37,168 nt of DNA from Williamsia sp. 1135 (GCF_002095395.1 NZ_MJEI01000058.1:1-37168), one strand, 5' to 3'. Numbered from the stretch's first letter, positions 7,632 through 16,833 are shown. The notes: generated by a model not told the origin, from the sequence alone. Translations and numbers: made by a program.

Positions 7632-8969
7632 TCACGTAACCGAGGGGTCAACAACAATGCCGCGCAGAAAGATTCGGTTCACTGCGGCAGCGACCTGCTC
7701 GGCGGTCTCGTCCCGCTTGCTCAGGCACCGGAACATGATGTTGTTGGTGAACATGACCGCCATGTCGATCGGCGGCACATCAGCGGCGAACACCCCGAGG
7801 GTCTGTCCATCTTCGATGACACCGACGATGAGCCCGGGAAAGAACAGTTCATCGCGGATACGGGTGGCGTTGACCTGCGATTGAGCGCCATGCAAGCTCA
7901 AGACCAATGCCATCGGCTCGACCAGGCGGCGGTGTTCGATGAGCAACTCACTCAGGCGCAGACCAAAGCGCTCCACAATGACGGTGGGGGTGCGTCCGAT
8001 GCGCCGGTCGGCATCGATACGTTTGCTCACGGCATCGAGAATTGGTGACAGACCAGCGACGATGACATCGACGTTGGTGGGGAACAGTCGACGCAACGTA
8101 AGCAAGTCGATCCCGGCGCGATGGGCAATGTGTGCCTGCCGGGTCGCGAAATACCCCCGCTGGGCGAACTCCATGGCTGCAGCGTCGATCACAGCCTGCT
8201 CAGGATCGTCCGGCCACGCATCCACACTCACGTCGACACCGTCGTCGTCAGGGGGCGGCTCCATCAGGGACACCAACGCGTCGTCGATGTGGTCATGGCG
8301 TTCGTCGAAGTCGACCACCGCCGACAACAACGCCATTGCGCTGTCCCCCAGCAAACTCTGCGGTACCGCGGCCGGGTCATACTGCGCGCGCAGCACCAAT
8401 CCTTCCGCCAGCGCGGTCAGCGCCACCGCGACCGCCTCCATCGTGAACGGCTGACGCAGGCTCAACCCGCCGAGCCGGGTGAACGCTGCGGACTGCGCGG
8501 CAACAACCGCGGCAGTGATCACGTCGTACTGATCGTGCACCGCGCGTGCCGGCGGGCCATCTGGCGCAGCGAAGGCAGTGATCCGCAACCGCAACGGGGT
8601 GCTCGTCTCCCGGCGCAGGTGAGCATTAGCCTGCCCGGCTAAATCCCGAATCCACACCCGCGGGTCACCGTCGGCGCCGGCGAAAGTCTGCTCAAACAGG
8701 TCGGTCATCGCGTTGTCCGGCGGCGAGGACCCGCCCGGAACGATGGAATGAAGCAATTCCTCGACGAACTGCGCTTTCCCGCCCGCTGCCCGGCTACCCC
8801 GAGGATAGGCATTGTGAAAAGTTTGCGTCGATACTCCCGCCGCCGCAGCGACCTGTTCGATGCGTAGACCACTCATCAACAACTCCGCGTCGCCACTGGC
8901 AATCAACGCACGACCAGCAGCTAGCAACCGGCTGCGTGAGCTATCAGATCGATCCGACCCCGATGCCAC
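7632..8969 (-). CDS. Tandem double TetR-family transcriptional regulator
   Basis: A 445-residue protein with two TetR-like modules. The first DNA-binding domain (about residues 9-65) contains RIEQVAAAAGVSTQTFHNAYP. A second TetR-like N-terminal domain starts near residue 255 (AVIDAAAMEFAQRGYFATRQAHIAHRAGIDLLTLRRLFP, split here only for reading). Each is followed by a helical ligand/dimer region. Single TetR proteins are about 200 residues, so this is a fusion that could bind a pseudo-symmetric operator as one chain. The start is set at GTG 8969 because GAGGGGG lies 6 bp upstream; TTG 9008 would add 13 residues without a ribosome site. It converges on the PaaK-like gene and is divergent from a LuxR-type gene, either of which could be its target. 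Confidence 0.8.
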   Translation of the reverse strand: MASGSDRSDSSRSRLLAAGRALIASGDAELLMSGLRIEQVAAAAGVSTQTFHNAYPRGSRAAGGKAQFVEELLHSIVPGGSSPPDNAMTDLFEQTFAGADGDPRVWIRDLAGQANAHLRRETSTPLRLRITAFAAPDGPPARAVHDQYDVITAAVVAAQSAAFTRLGGLSLRQPFTMEAVAVALTALAEGLVLRAQYDPAAVPQSLLGDSAMALLSAVVDFDERHDHIDDALVSLMEPPPDDDGVDVSVDAWPDDPEQAVIDAAAMEFAQRGYFATRQAHIAHRAGIDLLTLRRLFPTNVDVIVAGLSPILDAVSKRIDADRRIGRTPTVIVERFGLRLSELLIEHRRLVEPMALVLSLHGAQSQVNATRIRDELFFPGLIVGVIEDGQTLGVFAADVPPIDMAVMFTNNIMFRCLSKRDETAEQVAAAVNRIFLRGIVVDPSVT

Positions 8970-9321
8970 TTCGTACCCCCTCTTGCTCCGTCTTGATGAC
9001 AAAGTCAAACACGGTGATGGGTCCAGTGCACGGTGGGGCAGCGCTGTCCGCCAGGCCTTTGCGCGACGGTTCCGCTCACCACCTGCAGCAACGTATCCGC
9101 ACGGGACAGAGTCGTCGCCCTGCGCACGATTACGGGGTCGTCGCGTGCAAGGGCACGCCGCCTGCCGCTTGCGGTCAGAGTCAAAGCAGGCTGGATGCCA
9201 ACAGCCAGCGTTAGTCCGTTAGCTAGAGCAATATTCATTACCTGCGCAACCGGCCGCATGCTCCACTATCTGCGGCCTCCAGTGTCGAGAGGCGGGTCGG
9301 CACGAGAACGGATCGTTACTT
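8970..9321. promoter_or_regulatory. Divergent regulatory gap between TetR and LuxR-type genes
   Basis: About 350 bp separate the two divergent regulator genes. It must carry both promoters and probably operators for one or both proteins. No perfect long palindrome was found by eye and no convincing gene is present. The AT-richer stretch around 9215-9240 (GTTAGCTAGAGCAATATTC) is the most promoter-like part. Confidence 0.4.
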
Positions 9322-9723
9322 ATGACAGCTGTGAATGATCACGCGGTGACCGAGGCGACCGCGGTACATATCCGGCCCATGCGCCCGGCTACAGGGCACC
9401 GCAGCCGCAGAATGGCCACAAGTACTCATTCCGGCGAACTGTTCGCGTCCGCGCCGCCGGCGGAAAGAGCTACCCACCGCGACACTGCCACCACCGCCGC
9501 CCCCAAGCTCTCTGACCGCGAGGTACAGGTGCTGCGCGCCTGGCTGCTCTCGGACTCCAAACGTGAAGCGGCAGCTCGACTATTCATCACAGAGGCAACC
9601 GTAAGTACGCACCTGACAAGAATCAAAGCAAAATACGCAGCCCTAGGACGACCCGCCAGAACCAAAGTCGCCCTGTTCGTGCGTGCGGTACAAGACGGGC
9701 ACACCACATTCGACGAACACTGA
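9322..9723 (+). CDS. LuxR/GerE-type HTH regulator
   Basis: A 133-residue protein with a low-complexity, probably disordered N-terminus of about 60 residues, then a GerE-type helix-turn-helix (about 63-128). It has LSDREVQVLRAWLLSDSKRE, then AAARLFITEATVSTHLTRI (recognition helix) and KYAALGRPARTKVALFVRAV. There is no receiver or autoinducer domain, so it is a stand-alone DNA-binding module rather than a quorum sensor. It starts with ATG 9322 and is divergent from the double-TetR gene; about 420 bp of non-coding DNA follows. Its target and signal are unknown. Confidence 0.8.
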   Translation: MTAVNDHAVTEATAVHIRPMRPATGHRSRRMATSTHSGELFASAPPAERATHRDTATTAAPKLSDREVQVLRAWLLSDSKREAAARLFITEATVSTHLTRIKAKYAALGRPARTKVALFVRAVQDGHTTFDEH

Positions 9724-9949
9724 CACCGCAAGCAGCTGCGGACTCCGACAAAGCTCGACGAGCACCGGTCAGTGCCACCGCGTTGGGAAGCTCCCGATCG
9801 CGGGCAAATTACATCGGTGCAATGGCAAAAAAAATCTCACGGCCGTAATTCACCCGATCAGACGACGCGCGCCCTGAGTGCTATCGATTGTTTCGCAATC
9901 GGTGTTCCGGCCCGACTCGCGGATGAGTACGCGGCGAGAAGGGTTCGTG

Positions 9950-10108
9950 ATGACGAACACTGGCCTGACGGCTGACTCAGGCGAGCCCGGTCTCGGGCAA
10001 TGTTGCCGTTCGTCTGACCTGATCAAAGCACCGTACCCAGATTTCCAGGCGCTGTTCGGTTACGGTTCGCCACAGGCGGCGAACAATAGTGCAGCACAGA
10101 AGCTTTAG
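9950..10108 (+). CDS. Possible 52-aa small protein
   Basis: ATG 9950 is preceded by a good ribosome site (GAGAAGGG, 6 bp spacing), and the frame runs to TAG at 10106-10108. The product begins MTNTGLTADSGEPGLGQCC. It has no recognised domain or membrane segment. It is the only plausible gene in the 420-bp gap (9724-10144) between the LuxR-type gene and the restriction enzyme gene; the rest of that gap holds an A-rich run near 9827 and nothing else I recognise. Confidence 0.25.
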   Translation: MTNTGLTADSGEPGLGQCCRSSDLIKAPYPDFQALFGYGSPQAANNSAAQKL

Positions 10109-10144
10109 ACGTCGGCTATATCTTCACCCTGCACTGCTACCAGT

Positions 10145-13100
10145 TCACCCCAGCTCCTTCACGATGCGCATGGTCTCGATCGAGACGGTAGTGACTTTCT
10201 TGATCAAGTCGACGATGTAGGTGGGGTCGTCGTGCTCGTCGCACCAGAGGTTGGGGTCGTTGACGATGCCAGATGGCTTGTCGGTCTTGACCTGGTAGCG
10301 GTCAATAATCCACGCCAGCGCCGAACGCGAGCCGAGCAAGTACTCGTCGGCTTCTGCCGGGATCCCGGCGAGAGTGATCGACGGGTTGTAAACGATGGCG
10401 GTGTGGTCGGTTTTGCTCCGCCACCTCATCTTCTGTACTCGCCACGTCTCGCGGTCGGCAGGATCGGCAAGTTTGAGCTGCACGTCCAGCGGATACGACT
10501 CAACGTTCCCGTAGTGCATATGCAGGTACCCCAACTTCTCGCCGACCTGCGCCAGCTGGGTGAACCGTTCCAGTGATTCCGGGGTAGGGATGTGAGGCAA
10601 CATCTTCCTCAAATCCGCGGCATAGGAGTCCCGGTAGCTCGGGACGTGCAGCTGCCCATACACGGACCAGAAGACCTGGTCCTTGGTCACCGACTCCCCA
10701 AGCGCCGCCCGATAGATGGCGAGAATCTCGTCGGTGATGTTGTCGATACGCCGATACCCGTACTCGTCGACATTGGAATCTTTAGCCGCGGAACCAAAGT
10801 CGAGCTCACCCCCATCGGTAGCCTCGACCCGTTCGTAGGTGAAGCGAGGAAAGAACTGGCCGCCGCTGCCCGCGCCGGTGACATGAAGGTCAGGGATCGA
10901 GGCGATCATCAGAACGCTGAATGGGACCGCTGAGCCATTCCCGACCTGGTAAATGCCGTAGTTGTGGTGGTGGGGTGTCGGGAACATCGCTGGCAGTTGG
11001 TAGCGCCTGTCGCTGGTCGCTACATCAAAGTAAACCCATTGGGGGGTAAACGGCCGGTATGTGCTCGGTTGAACATACTGAGCATCGGGTGAGAAGTTCT
11101 TGCCACCGTCCAGCCGCTGGCGCAGGCTTGGGTTCCACGAAATTTTTCCTGGTCCTGTCAGCTCAGGATTCTGGCGTAGTACGTCTCCTGCAGTACCTGT
11201 CGGCTGCATTTTGCTTCGACGCAAGTGGACTTCCTGGTATTGGGCGGCAATCTCGTCGACCTGCGCATTGAGCTGCGTGCGTGACCAGTTGTAGACCCAT
11301 GGGTCACGTCCGGTCTTCAGGCCCGACGAGTATGCGGCGAAGACCTTCAGGCCGCCCTTCTTCGTTCCGATTGCAGGCCACGAGCTGAACTCGTCGTCAC
11401 GTTGGCTGATCCAGTCACCGTGCGCGTTTGGTTCGATGCTCTGCCAATCGACGTTGACGATGGTGCTGGCTTCGAGGATCCGAAGTTTTTCTATGCGGTT
11501 GAGGTAGTCGCCGATGTCGCGGTAGTGGATCTGTACGGGTCCGGTATGGGCGGGATCCCTGACTCCGATGAATATTGCGATAGTTGCTTGAGATCCAGCA
11601 CCGAAAATCTGACCCCCTTCCTCCTTCCAGTTGGCATTGCGCATGTTTCCTCGCAGGTTGTAAATCCAGAGGTGAGCAAACTCGTCGGCGAAACTCAACC
11701 GCACCCCGTCGGCGGTGTTGCCGTCGATCCAGCCACCGTTGGAGACGAACGCGACGATGCCGTGGTCGCCGACTCGGTCGGTGGCCCAGCGGTATGCGCG
11801 GTAGTAGGAGTCGTAGAGGCTGTTTTTGTTGGTGCCCGTTGATCGTCCGGCGTATGTCTCGCCAATTCGCCCATCCAATGTCGGGTAGCGCAAGTTGGCG
11901 TTGTTGTCGTTCGCGCTAGCTTGCCCTTTCGAGTAAGGCGGGTTGCCGACAATCACGTGGATCGGGGCGGCGAGTTGTTTGACGATGCGGTCGTTGTTCT
12001 GCGGGAACATGATCGAGTCCATCGAATCACCGTCTTCGGTGATCTGGAACGTATCGGCCAGCACGATGCCTTCGAACGGTTCATACGACCCGTCCTCGCC
12101 ACCGGGAGTCGTCAGGGCGTGGAAAGTGGTTTCCACGTTGACCGCGGCGATGTAGTAGGCCAGAAGCATGATCTCGTTGGCATGCAACTCGTCGCGGTAC
12201 TTGCGCACCAGGTCCGCGGGGAGAATCAATCCCGATTGCAGCAGTCGCGTGAGAAAAGTGCCCGTCCCGGTGAAAGGGTCGAGCACATGCACACCCTCAT
12301 CAGTTAGTCCCCGACCAAAATGCTCGCGCGACACGTGGTCGGCGGCGCGCAGAATGAAGTCGACGATCTCGACCGGGGTGTACACGATTCCCAATGCGTC
12401 GGACTGCTTTTTGAACGCTACCCGGAAGAACCGTTCGTAGAGCTCAGCGATCACCTGCTGTTTTCCCTCGGCACTGCTCACCTCCGACGCCCGCACCTGC
12501 ACGGAGTTGTAGAACTTGTCCAGGCGCGCGGTCTCGGATTCGAGGTTCGCGTCATCGAGAGCGTCGAGCATCTGCTGCATCACGATCGACACTGGGTTGT
12601 GGGCGGCGAAGTCGTGGCCGGCGAACAGTGCGTCGAACACGGGCTTGGTGATGAGATGCTGGCTGAGCATGCTGATTGCGTCGTCGCGGCTGATCGAGTC
12701 GTTGAGGTTGTCGCGCAAACCCGTCAGGAATCTCTCGAACTGCGCAGCCACCTGGGGTGCGGCCCCGTCGAGGAGCACGTTGATGCGAGCGATTTGCGCG
12801 GCGGCGATGTCGGCGACGTCGGCGGCCCACTGTTCCCAGTAGACGCGGGTGCCCACTTTGTCGACGATGCGGGCGTAGATCGCCTCCTGCCACTCCGACA
12901 ACGCGAACAGCGCCATCTGCGAAGCCATTCCGCTGCCTGTGCCGTCCGTGGGCGTTGTGTCGGTGGTGGTGGACTGTCCGTCACCGATGGATTCATCGTC
13001 GTCGTTGACGGGGCCGATATGTCCACCCAGCAACCTGTTGTTGCCCTTACCCGAATGCAGTTGTTGTGTCGTGGCGTTCAAGGCGATCGAATTGACCATG

Positions 13101-15034
13101 GCGTTGAATCGGTCGTCGTGAGCGCGCAGTGCATTGAGGACCTGCCACACCACCTTGAAGCGGCGGTTGTCGGCGAGCGCTTGCGACGGGCTGACGCCGG
13201 CGGGAACCGCGACCGGCAAAATGATGTAGCCGTAGTCCTTGTCCTGGGACAGCCGCATCACCCGGCCGACGGACTGCACCACGTCGACCACTGAGTTACG
13301 CGGGTGCAGAAACAGCACCGCGTCGAGTGCTGGTACATCCACGCCCTCGGACAGGCACCGGGCGTTGGACAGGATGCGGCACTCGCCCTCGGGGATGGGT
13401 GCTTTGAGCCAGGCGAGCTGCTCGTTACGTCGCAGCGCATTGAAGGTGCCATCCACATGATGCACTTCGCAGTGCAGATCCCGGTTGGTGGCGTCAACCT
13501 GCTCTCCATCATTTTCGGAATCGGTCAGCAGATCGCGGTAAGCGTCGACCACCGCAGGAAACACCTCGGCGACCTGCTTGGACGCGGCAATGTCTTTGGC
13601 GAACGCGACCGCCCGGCGCATCGGCGGCGCCCCGATGTCGAATCCGTCGCCGTCGGGGGAACGTCCGGCCCGCTTGGCCAGACCGTTCCAGCATCCGACG
13701 ATCTTCGAGGCGTCGTCGAGCTGCAGCTCAGCAAAGTCGCCGGCCAATTGCTTTTGCATCGGCGCGGCGACTAGCTCTTCATCGACCGTCAGCACGATCA
13801 CTTTGTAGTCGGTGAGCAGCCCGCGTTCGACCGCGTCCCCGAACGAGAGCCGGTGAAACTCGGGACCGAAAATCTCGACGTCATCCATCGACGACAGTTC
13901 GGCGGAGTGATCGGCCGCTTTTTCTTTGACGGCGTCGTCGAAGATCCGCGGCGTGGCAGTCATGTACAGCCGCCGGGTCGCGGCCAGAAAGTCGTTGTCG
14001 TGAACTTTCACGAAGTTCGATTCATCCGCTCCGGACACGGTGACGCCGGTGGTGCGGTGCGCTTCGTCGCAGATCACAAGGTCGAACGGGTCGACGCCGT
14101 GACCCTGTGCACCGGCAACAGTCGGCAGGGACTGGTACGTGGTGAACACCACCGTCAAGCCTTTGGACCGTTTGCGGTGGGCCATGTGGGCAGCGAGGAC
14201 CGCAGCGTCTGTGGTCACTGGGATGGCTACATCGACGGTGCTGTAGTCCTCGGCTGACCGGGACACCTTCGAGTCCGAACAGACCGCGAACGCCCGAATA
14301 TCCAGCTTCGTCTGCGCCGTCCACTCCCGCAACGTCTGGCTCAGCAGTGAGATCGACGGGACCGCGAACAGGATACGCGCACTGCCACCGTTGTCGATGG
14401 CCGTTTTCTCCGCGATCTTTAACGCGGTGAACGTCTTTCCGGTCCCACAGGCCATGATCAGCTTGCCGCGATCGTGACCGCCGCCGAACCCGTCAAAGAC
14501 CGCCTCGAGTGCCTCCTGCTGGTGCGGACGCGGTTCGTGGCGGGTCGCCTCGCTCAGCTTCACGGTCAGCTCGCCCTGCGGCCAGGCGATATCCCAGTCG
14601 ATCGGTGATTCAGCGATATCGGCCAGGTTGATCCGTTGTACCGGTATGTGCTGGTTCTCCAGCGCGTCCTCGGCGTTCTTGCCCCACCGGTCGGTGGTAG
14701 AGATGATCACCCGATTGGTGAACGGCGCTTTGCCCGACGCGGTGAAGAACGAGTCGATGTCTTCTTTCCGCAAAGTGGAGGTCGGCTCGTAGAACTTGCA
14801 CTGGATCGCGGTGTAGTCGCCGGTGTCGCGTTCCTGAGCCACCAGGTCGATACCGGTGTCAGGCTTGCCGTCACGATCGGGCCAGTCGATCCACCGCCAC
14901 ACGCGCTCGTACTGCTGGGACAGCATCGGGTCAAGTTCGAAATAGCGGACCATCAGCTCTTCGAACTTGGTCCCCCGTTCCGAGTTCGTTGGCTGCTTAC
15001 GGAACACCTCGATGACCTCATGCACGCTTGCCAC
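10145..15034 (-). CDS. Type ISP single-chain restriction-modification enzyme (LlaGI-like)
   Basis: A 1629-residue fusion carrying every step of a type ISP system. An N-terminal PD-(D/E)xK-type nuclease has GIDLVAQERD with D63, then IQCKFY with Q78 and K80. A superfamily 2 translocase follows: Walker A ACGTGKT (195-201), DEAH (323-326), TATP (359-362) and QSVGRVMR (587-594). A coupler leads into an N6-adenine methyltransferase with DPFTGTGTFL (919-928) and NPPY (1031-1034), and a C-terminal target-recognition region. The length is close to LlaGI/LlaBIII (about 1570). Such enzymes methylate one strand of an asymmetric site and cut after translocating enzymes collide. All key motifs look intact. 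A damaged gene overlaps its start; no separate antitoxin or methylase is present. Confidence 0.93.
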   Translation of the reverse strand: MASVHEVIEVFRKQPTNSERGTKFEELMVRYFELDPMLSQQYERVWRWIDWPDRDGKPDTGIDLVAQERDTGDYTAIQCKFYEPTSTLRKEDIDSFFTASGKAPFTNRVIISTTDRWGKNAEDALENQHIPVQRINLADIAESPIDWDIAWPQGELTVKLSEATRHEPRPHQQEALEAVFDGFGGGHDRGKLIMACGTGKTFTALKIAEKTAIDNGGSARILFAVPSISLLSQTLREWTAQTKLDIRAFAVCSDSKVSRSAEDYSTVDVAIPVTTDAAVLAAHMAHRKRSKGLTVVFTTYQSLPTVAGAQGHGVDPFDLVICDEAHRTTGVTVSGADESNFVKVHDNDFLAATRRLYMTATPRIFDDAVKEKAADHSAELSSMDDVEIFGPEFHRLSFGDAVERGLLTDYKVIVLTVDEELVAAPMQKQLAGDFAELQLDDASKIVGCWNGLAKRAGRSPDGDGFDIGAPPMRRAVAFAKDIAASKQVAEVFPAVVDAYRDLLTDSENDGEQVDATNRDLHCEVHHVDGTFNALRRNEQLAWLKAPIPEGECRILSNARCLSEGVDVPALDAVLFLHPRNSVVDVVQSVGRVMRLSQDKDYGYIILPVAVPAGVSPSQALADNRRFKVVWQVLNALRAHDDRFNAMVNSIALNATTQQLHSGKGNNRLLGGHIGPVNDDDESIGDGQSTTTDTTPTDGTGSGMASQMALFALSEWQEAIYARIVDKVGTRVYWEQWAADVADIAAAQIARINVLLDGAAPQVAAQFERFLTGLRDNLNDSISRDDAISMLSQHLITKPVFDALFAGHDFAAHNPVSIVMQQMLDALDDANLESETARLDKFYNSVQVRASEVSSAEGKQQVIAELYERFFRVAFKKQSDALGIVYTPVEIVDFILRAADHVSREHFGRGLTDEGVHVLDPFTGTGTFLTRLLQSGLILPADLVRKYRDELHANEIMLLAYYIAAVNVETTFHALTTPGGEDGSYEPFEGIVLADTFQITEDGDSMDSIMFPQNNDRIVKQLAAPIHVIVGNPPYSKGQASANDNNANLRYPTLDGRIGETYAGRSTGTNKNSLYDSYYRAYRWATDRVGDHGIVAFVSNGGWIDGNTADGVRLSFADEFAHLWIYNLRGNMRNANWKEEGGQIFGAGSQATIAIFIGVRDPAHTGPVQIHYRDIGDYLNRIEKLRILEASTIVNVDWQSIEPNAHGDWISQRDDEFSSWPAIGTKKGGLKVFAAYSSGLKTGRDPWVYNWSRTQLNAQVDEIAAQYQEVHLRRSKMQPTGTAGDVLRQNPELTGPGKISWNPSLRQRLDGGKNFSPDAQYVQPSTYRPFTPQWVYFDVATSDRRYQLPAMFPTPHHHNYGIYQVGNGSAVPFSVLMIASIPDLHVTGAGSGGQFFPRFTYERVEATDGGELDFGSAAKDSNVDEYGYRRIDNITDEILAIYRAALGESVTKDQVFWSVYGQLHVPSYRDSYAADLRKMLPHIPTPESLERFTQLAQVGEKLGYLHMHYGNVESYPLDVQLKLADPADRETWRVQKMRWRSKTDHTAIVYNPSITLAGIPAEADEYLLGSRSALAWIIDRYQVKTDKPSGIVNDPNLWCDEHDDPTYIVDLIKKVTTVSIETMRIVKELG

Positions 15035-15560
15035 GAACTACCGACCCATCCTCGACGACTGATGTGACGATTATGCCGCCCAGGGTTGCATCATCGTGGG
15101 AGGAGGACGTGTTAGGCGAACCCCAGATCTGGCGCTCCGAAAGGCCCCTGCCCTGACAACCACTCGATCTCCTCGGCTGAGGTGGCCGCCAGGTGTCCGG
15201 GTCCAAGTCGCCGACAGAAAAGCCGTTGACATTGCCGTGAGTGATCCGCTGGTGGGAGTACTCGAACCGGTACTGCACGGCCAAGTAGTCGATGCGCCCT
15301 TCTCCAGGACGTAGTAGTGCACCGGGACCGCACGGTCAACATTCACCCGGTGTTGCCGCTGAACTGTCGCAGTCAACTCATCACCGCCCGCCGGGATGCC
15401 GATACTCGAATCGCCGGTAGTTGGATTGGGCGACAACACATTCGCCGACCACCCTCCCGACCACGCCAGCCGTGCTGTCCTTGAGGACCTGAACCGGCGT
15501 ATCCCAATCAATCGGCGGGCGTGCTGCTGGATTTAAACCACCAGGACCGAGCGCTAGATC
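15018..15560 (-). pseudogene. Possible frameshifted gene upstream of the type ISP gene
   Basis: On the minus strand coding-like sequence jumps between frames. The first piece reads about LALGPGGLNPAARPPIDWD through FEYRHPGGR and stops near 15390. The next has LTATVQRQHRVNVDRAVP then VHYYVLEKG in another frame. A third, from about 15284, begins AVQYRFEYSHQRITHGNV and runs to a stop at 15018, overlapping the first codons of the restriction gene by 17 bp. Two single-base lesions would join the pieces into one protein of about 180 residues. The last piece alone (TTG 15284, 88 aa) could also be a real small gene. No family was recognised. Confidence 0.35.
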
Positions 15561-15578
15561 CGTGATCCGCAGTGTTCA

Positions 15579-15797
15579 TCAAGCATCACGGACACCGTCG
15601 CCGTAGAGCGGCTCCCCTGGCAGGCCGGTGTCATCTTTGCGGTCGGTAAACGCCGTCAATTCCTGCGTCGGTCCCTGCACAGGTGCGGCTGGTACTGGCA
15701 TCGACTCATCCGCCGACGCCGCCCCGGCCCCGGCAGCGATGAGACCGGCACACGCCAGCGCCGCCCCCAGCCTGGACTGAACAACTCTCTGTCGCAT
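15579..15797 (-). CDS. Small secreted protein with Sec signal peptide
   Basis: A 72-residue protein from ATG 15797 (GGGG lies 8 bp upstream); ATG 15809 would add four residues and has no ribosome site. A classic signal peptide is present: MRQRVVQSR, then a hydrophobic core (LGAALACAGLIAAGAGA) and an ASA cleavage motif near residue 29. The mature part is only about 43 residues, acidic and Pro-rich, without cysteines. It is the last of three minus-strand genes that begin with the secreted M15 peptidase. An 8-bp inverted repeat (TCCGTGAT at 15559, ATCACGGA at 15585) spans its stop codon and may terminate transcription. Function unknown. Confidence 0.6.
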   Translation of the reverse strand: MRQRVVQSRLGAALACAGLIAAGAGAASADESMPVPAAPVQGPTQELTAFTDRKDDTGLPGEPLYGDGVRDA

Positions 15798-15855
15798 AGC
15801 AAACCCCATTCAATTCGTAATAAGACAACGGTCAGGACCAGAATCGGCCCTGGGT

Positions 15856-16281
15856 TTAGGCCTCGAGCTGGCTACCGATTGATTGCTGCCGCAGTCCCTC
15901 ACCCATACCCGACTCCTGCCGCGGGGTCGGTTCGTGACAGACCGAGGCTCGGCGCACGGGGGTCTTGTTGGAATGGTCGGCGATGGCGTCGAGCAGCGAT
16001 GCCACGCTGGGCCCTTGCCGCTGCGAGGTCGGTCTATTTCGCTGGTGCGGACGAACCCGCTGAGCCGGCTCAAACTCTGCCTGCAGCGCCAAGGATTGCT
16101 CGAGGTAGGCAGATCCCTGTTTGCGCTGTTCGGGCGTCGATTCGTCCCGCATGATGAGGTCGCTCGCCTGGGTGGTGGCGTGATGGGCGAAGGAGCGTCG
16201 TCGTTCGCTGGCCACAGGTTCGGCGTATGCATCGGTGAGCGACTGCTGGATATCTCGAAGCAGTTCTTCAGGAGTTTCCAT
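15856..16281 (-). CDS. Hypothetical protein, 141 aa
   Basis: Starts at ATG 16281 behind a clear ribosome site (GAAAGGAACG). The N-terminal 75 residues are charged and helical (METPEELLRDIQQSLTDAY, then repeated Glu/Gln-rich stretches), suggesting a coiled or helical bundle. The C-terminal half is rich in Gln, Arg and Ser and probably disordered. There is no signal peptide or membrane helix. It lies 36 bp after the secreted M15 peptidase gene and 58 bp before the small secreted protein gene, consistent with an operon. No family was recognised. Confidence 0.6.
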   Translation of the reverse strand: METPEELLRDIQQSLTDAYAEPVASERRRSFAHHATTQASDLIMRDESTPEQRKQGSAYLEQSLALQAEFEPAQRVRPHQRNRPTSQRQGPSVASLLDAIADHSNKTPVRRASVCHEPTPRQESGMGEGLRQQSIGSQLEA

Positions 16282-16317
16282 TGTTCGTTCCTTTCAGCCT
16301 TCTACTGGTGTGGCGAG

Positions 16318-16833
16318 TCATTTGAGCAGTGGGGCGAGTTCGAAGTGGGTTTCGTCGGGGATGTCTGTCCATTCCCCGCCCCACACCAGTCGCCCGCTGT
16401 ACTCGGCGACCTTCGCTCGAATCGCTGCTGTCTGAGCTGCGGTGAACGTGCCCTGTAGTCCCTGAGCATGTTTTTGGGCGTTGAGGTCGACACTGGTGCC
16501 CGATCCGTGGTTGGAGAGCGCGGCATACGAGGGAGCTACCAATTGGGGCTCAGCCCATGACCATTCGTCGAATCCACCTTCGTGGAGCGATTCGATGTTG
16601 GTAGCGAACCAACTGACGAAGTCCTGCAGGATCGTTGTTGCATCTCCTGGTGCCGTCCAGAAAGTTGTTCCGTCGACCTGCCATTGGACGGTTTGTTCGA
16701 ACGCGATGACAGGGTGGCCGTTCATCGTGCTGGTGGGGTCGGCGTGAGCGGACCCGCTTCCGAACGCCACTGCTGCCGCTGCTGCGACCGCCAATGCGCA
16801 CATTCGCACACCAATAGTGCTGTGGATATTCAT
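16318..16833 (-). CDS. Secreted M15-family metallopeptidase (VanY/endolysin-like)
   Basis: A 171-residue protein from ATG 16833, behind GGGAAGG. It has a Sec signal peptide ending AHA|DP near residue 31. The mature domain carries the M15 zinc signature: SNHGSGTSVDLN with H109 and D116, and PDETHFEL with E161 and H163; E154 in WGGEWTD is also conserved. M15 peptidases cut peptides in peptidoglycan (D-Ala-D-Ala or L-Ala-D-Glu type bonds) outside the cell. On a conjugative element it may open the cell wall for DNA transfer; that is inference. A GTAGA-TGG-TCTAC palindrome lies upstream at 16978-16990, near the expected promoter. Confidence 0.8.
   Translation of the reverse strand: MNIHSTIGVRMCALAVAAAAAVAFGSGSAHADPTSTMNGHPVIAFEQTVQWQVDGTTFWTAPGDATTILQDFVSWFATNIESLHEGGFDEWSWAEPQLVAPSYAALSNHGSGTSVDLNAQKHAQGLQGTFTAAQTAAIRAKVAEYSGRLVWGGEWTDIPDETHFELAPLLK

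Noticed and set aside
12320-13294. Open frame of 324 codons on the plus strand within the restriction gene
   Set aside because: Antisense to conserved helicase and methylase-linker sequence; Val/Gly/His-rich composition typical of a shadow frame.
15245-15265. tRNA-like T-arm (GGTTCGAGTACTCC on the minus strand)
   Set aside because: The stem does not pair and no anticodon or acceptor arm is present; it is part of the broken coding sequence.
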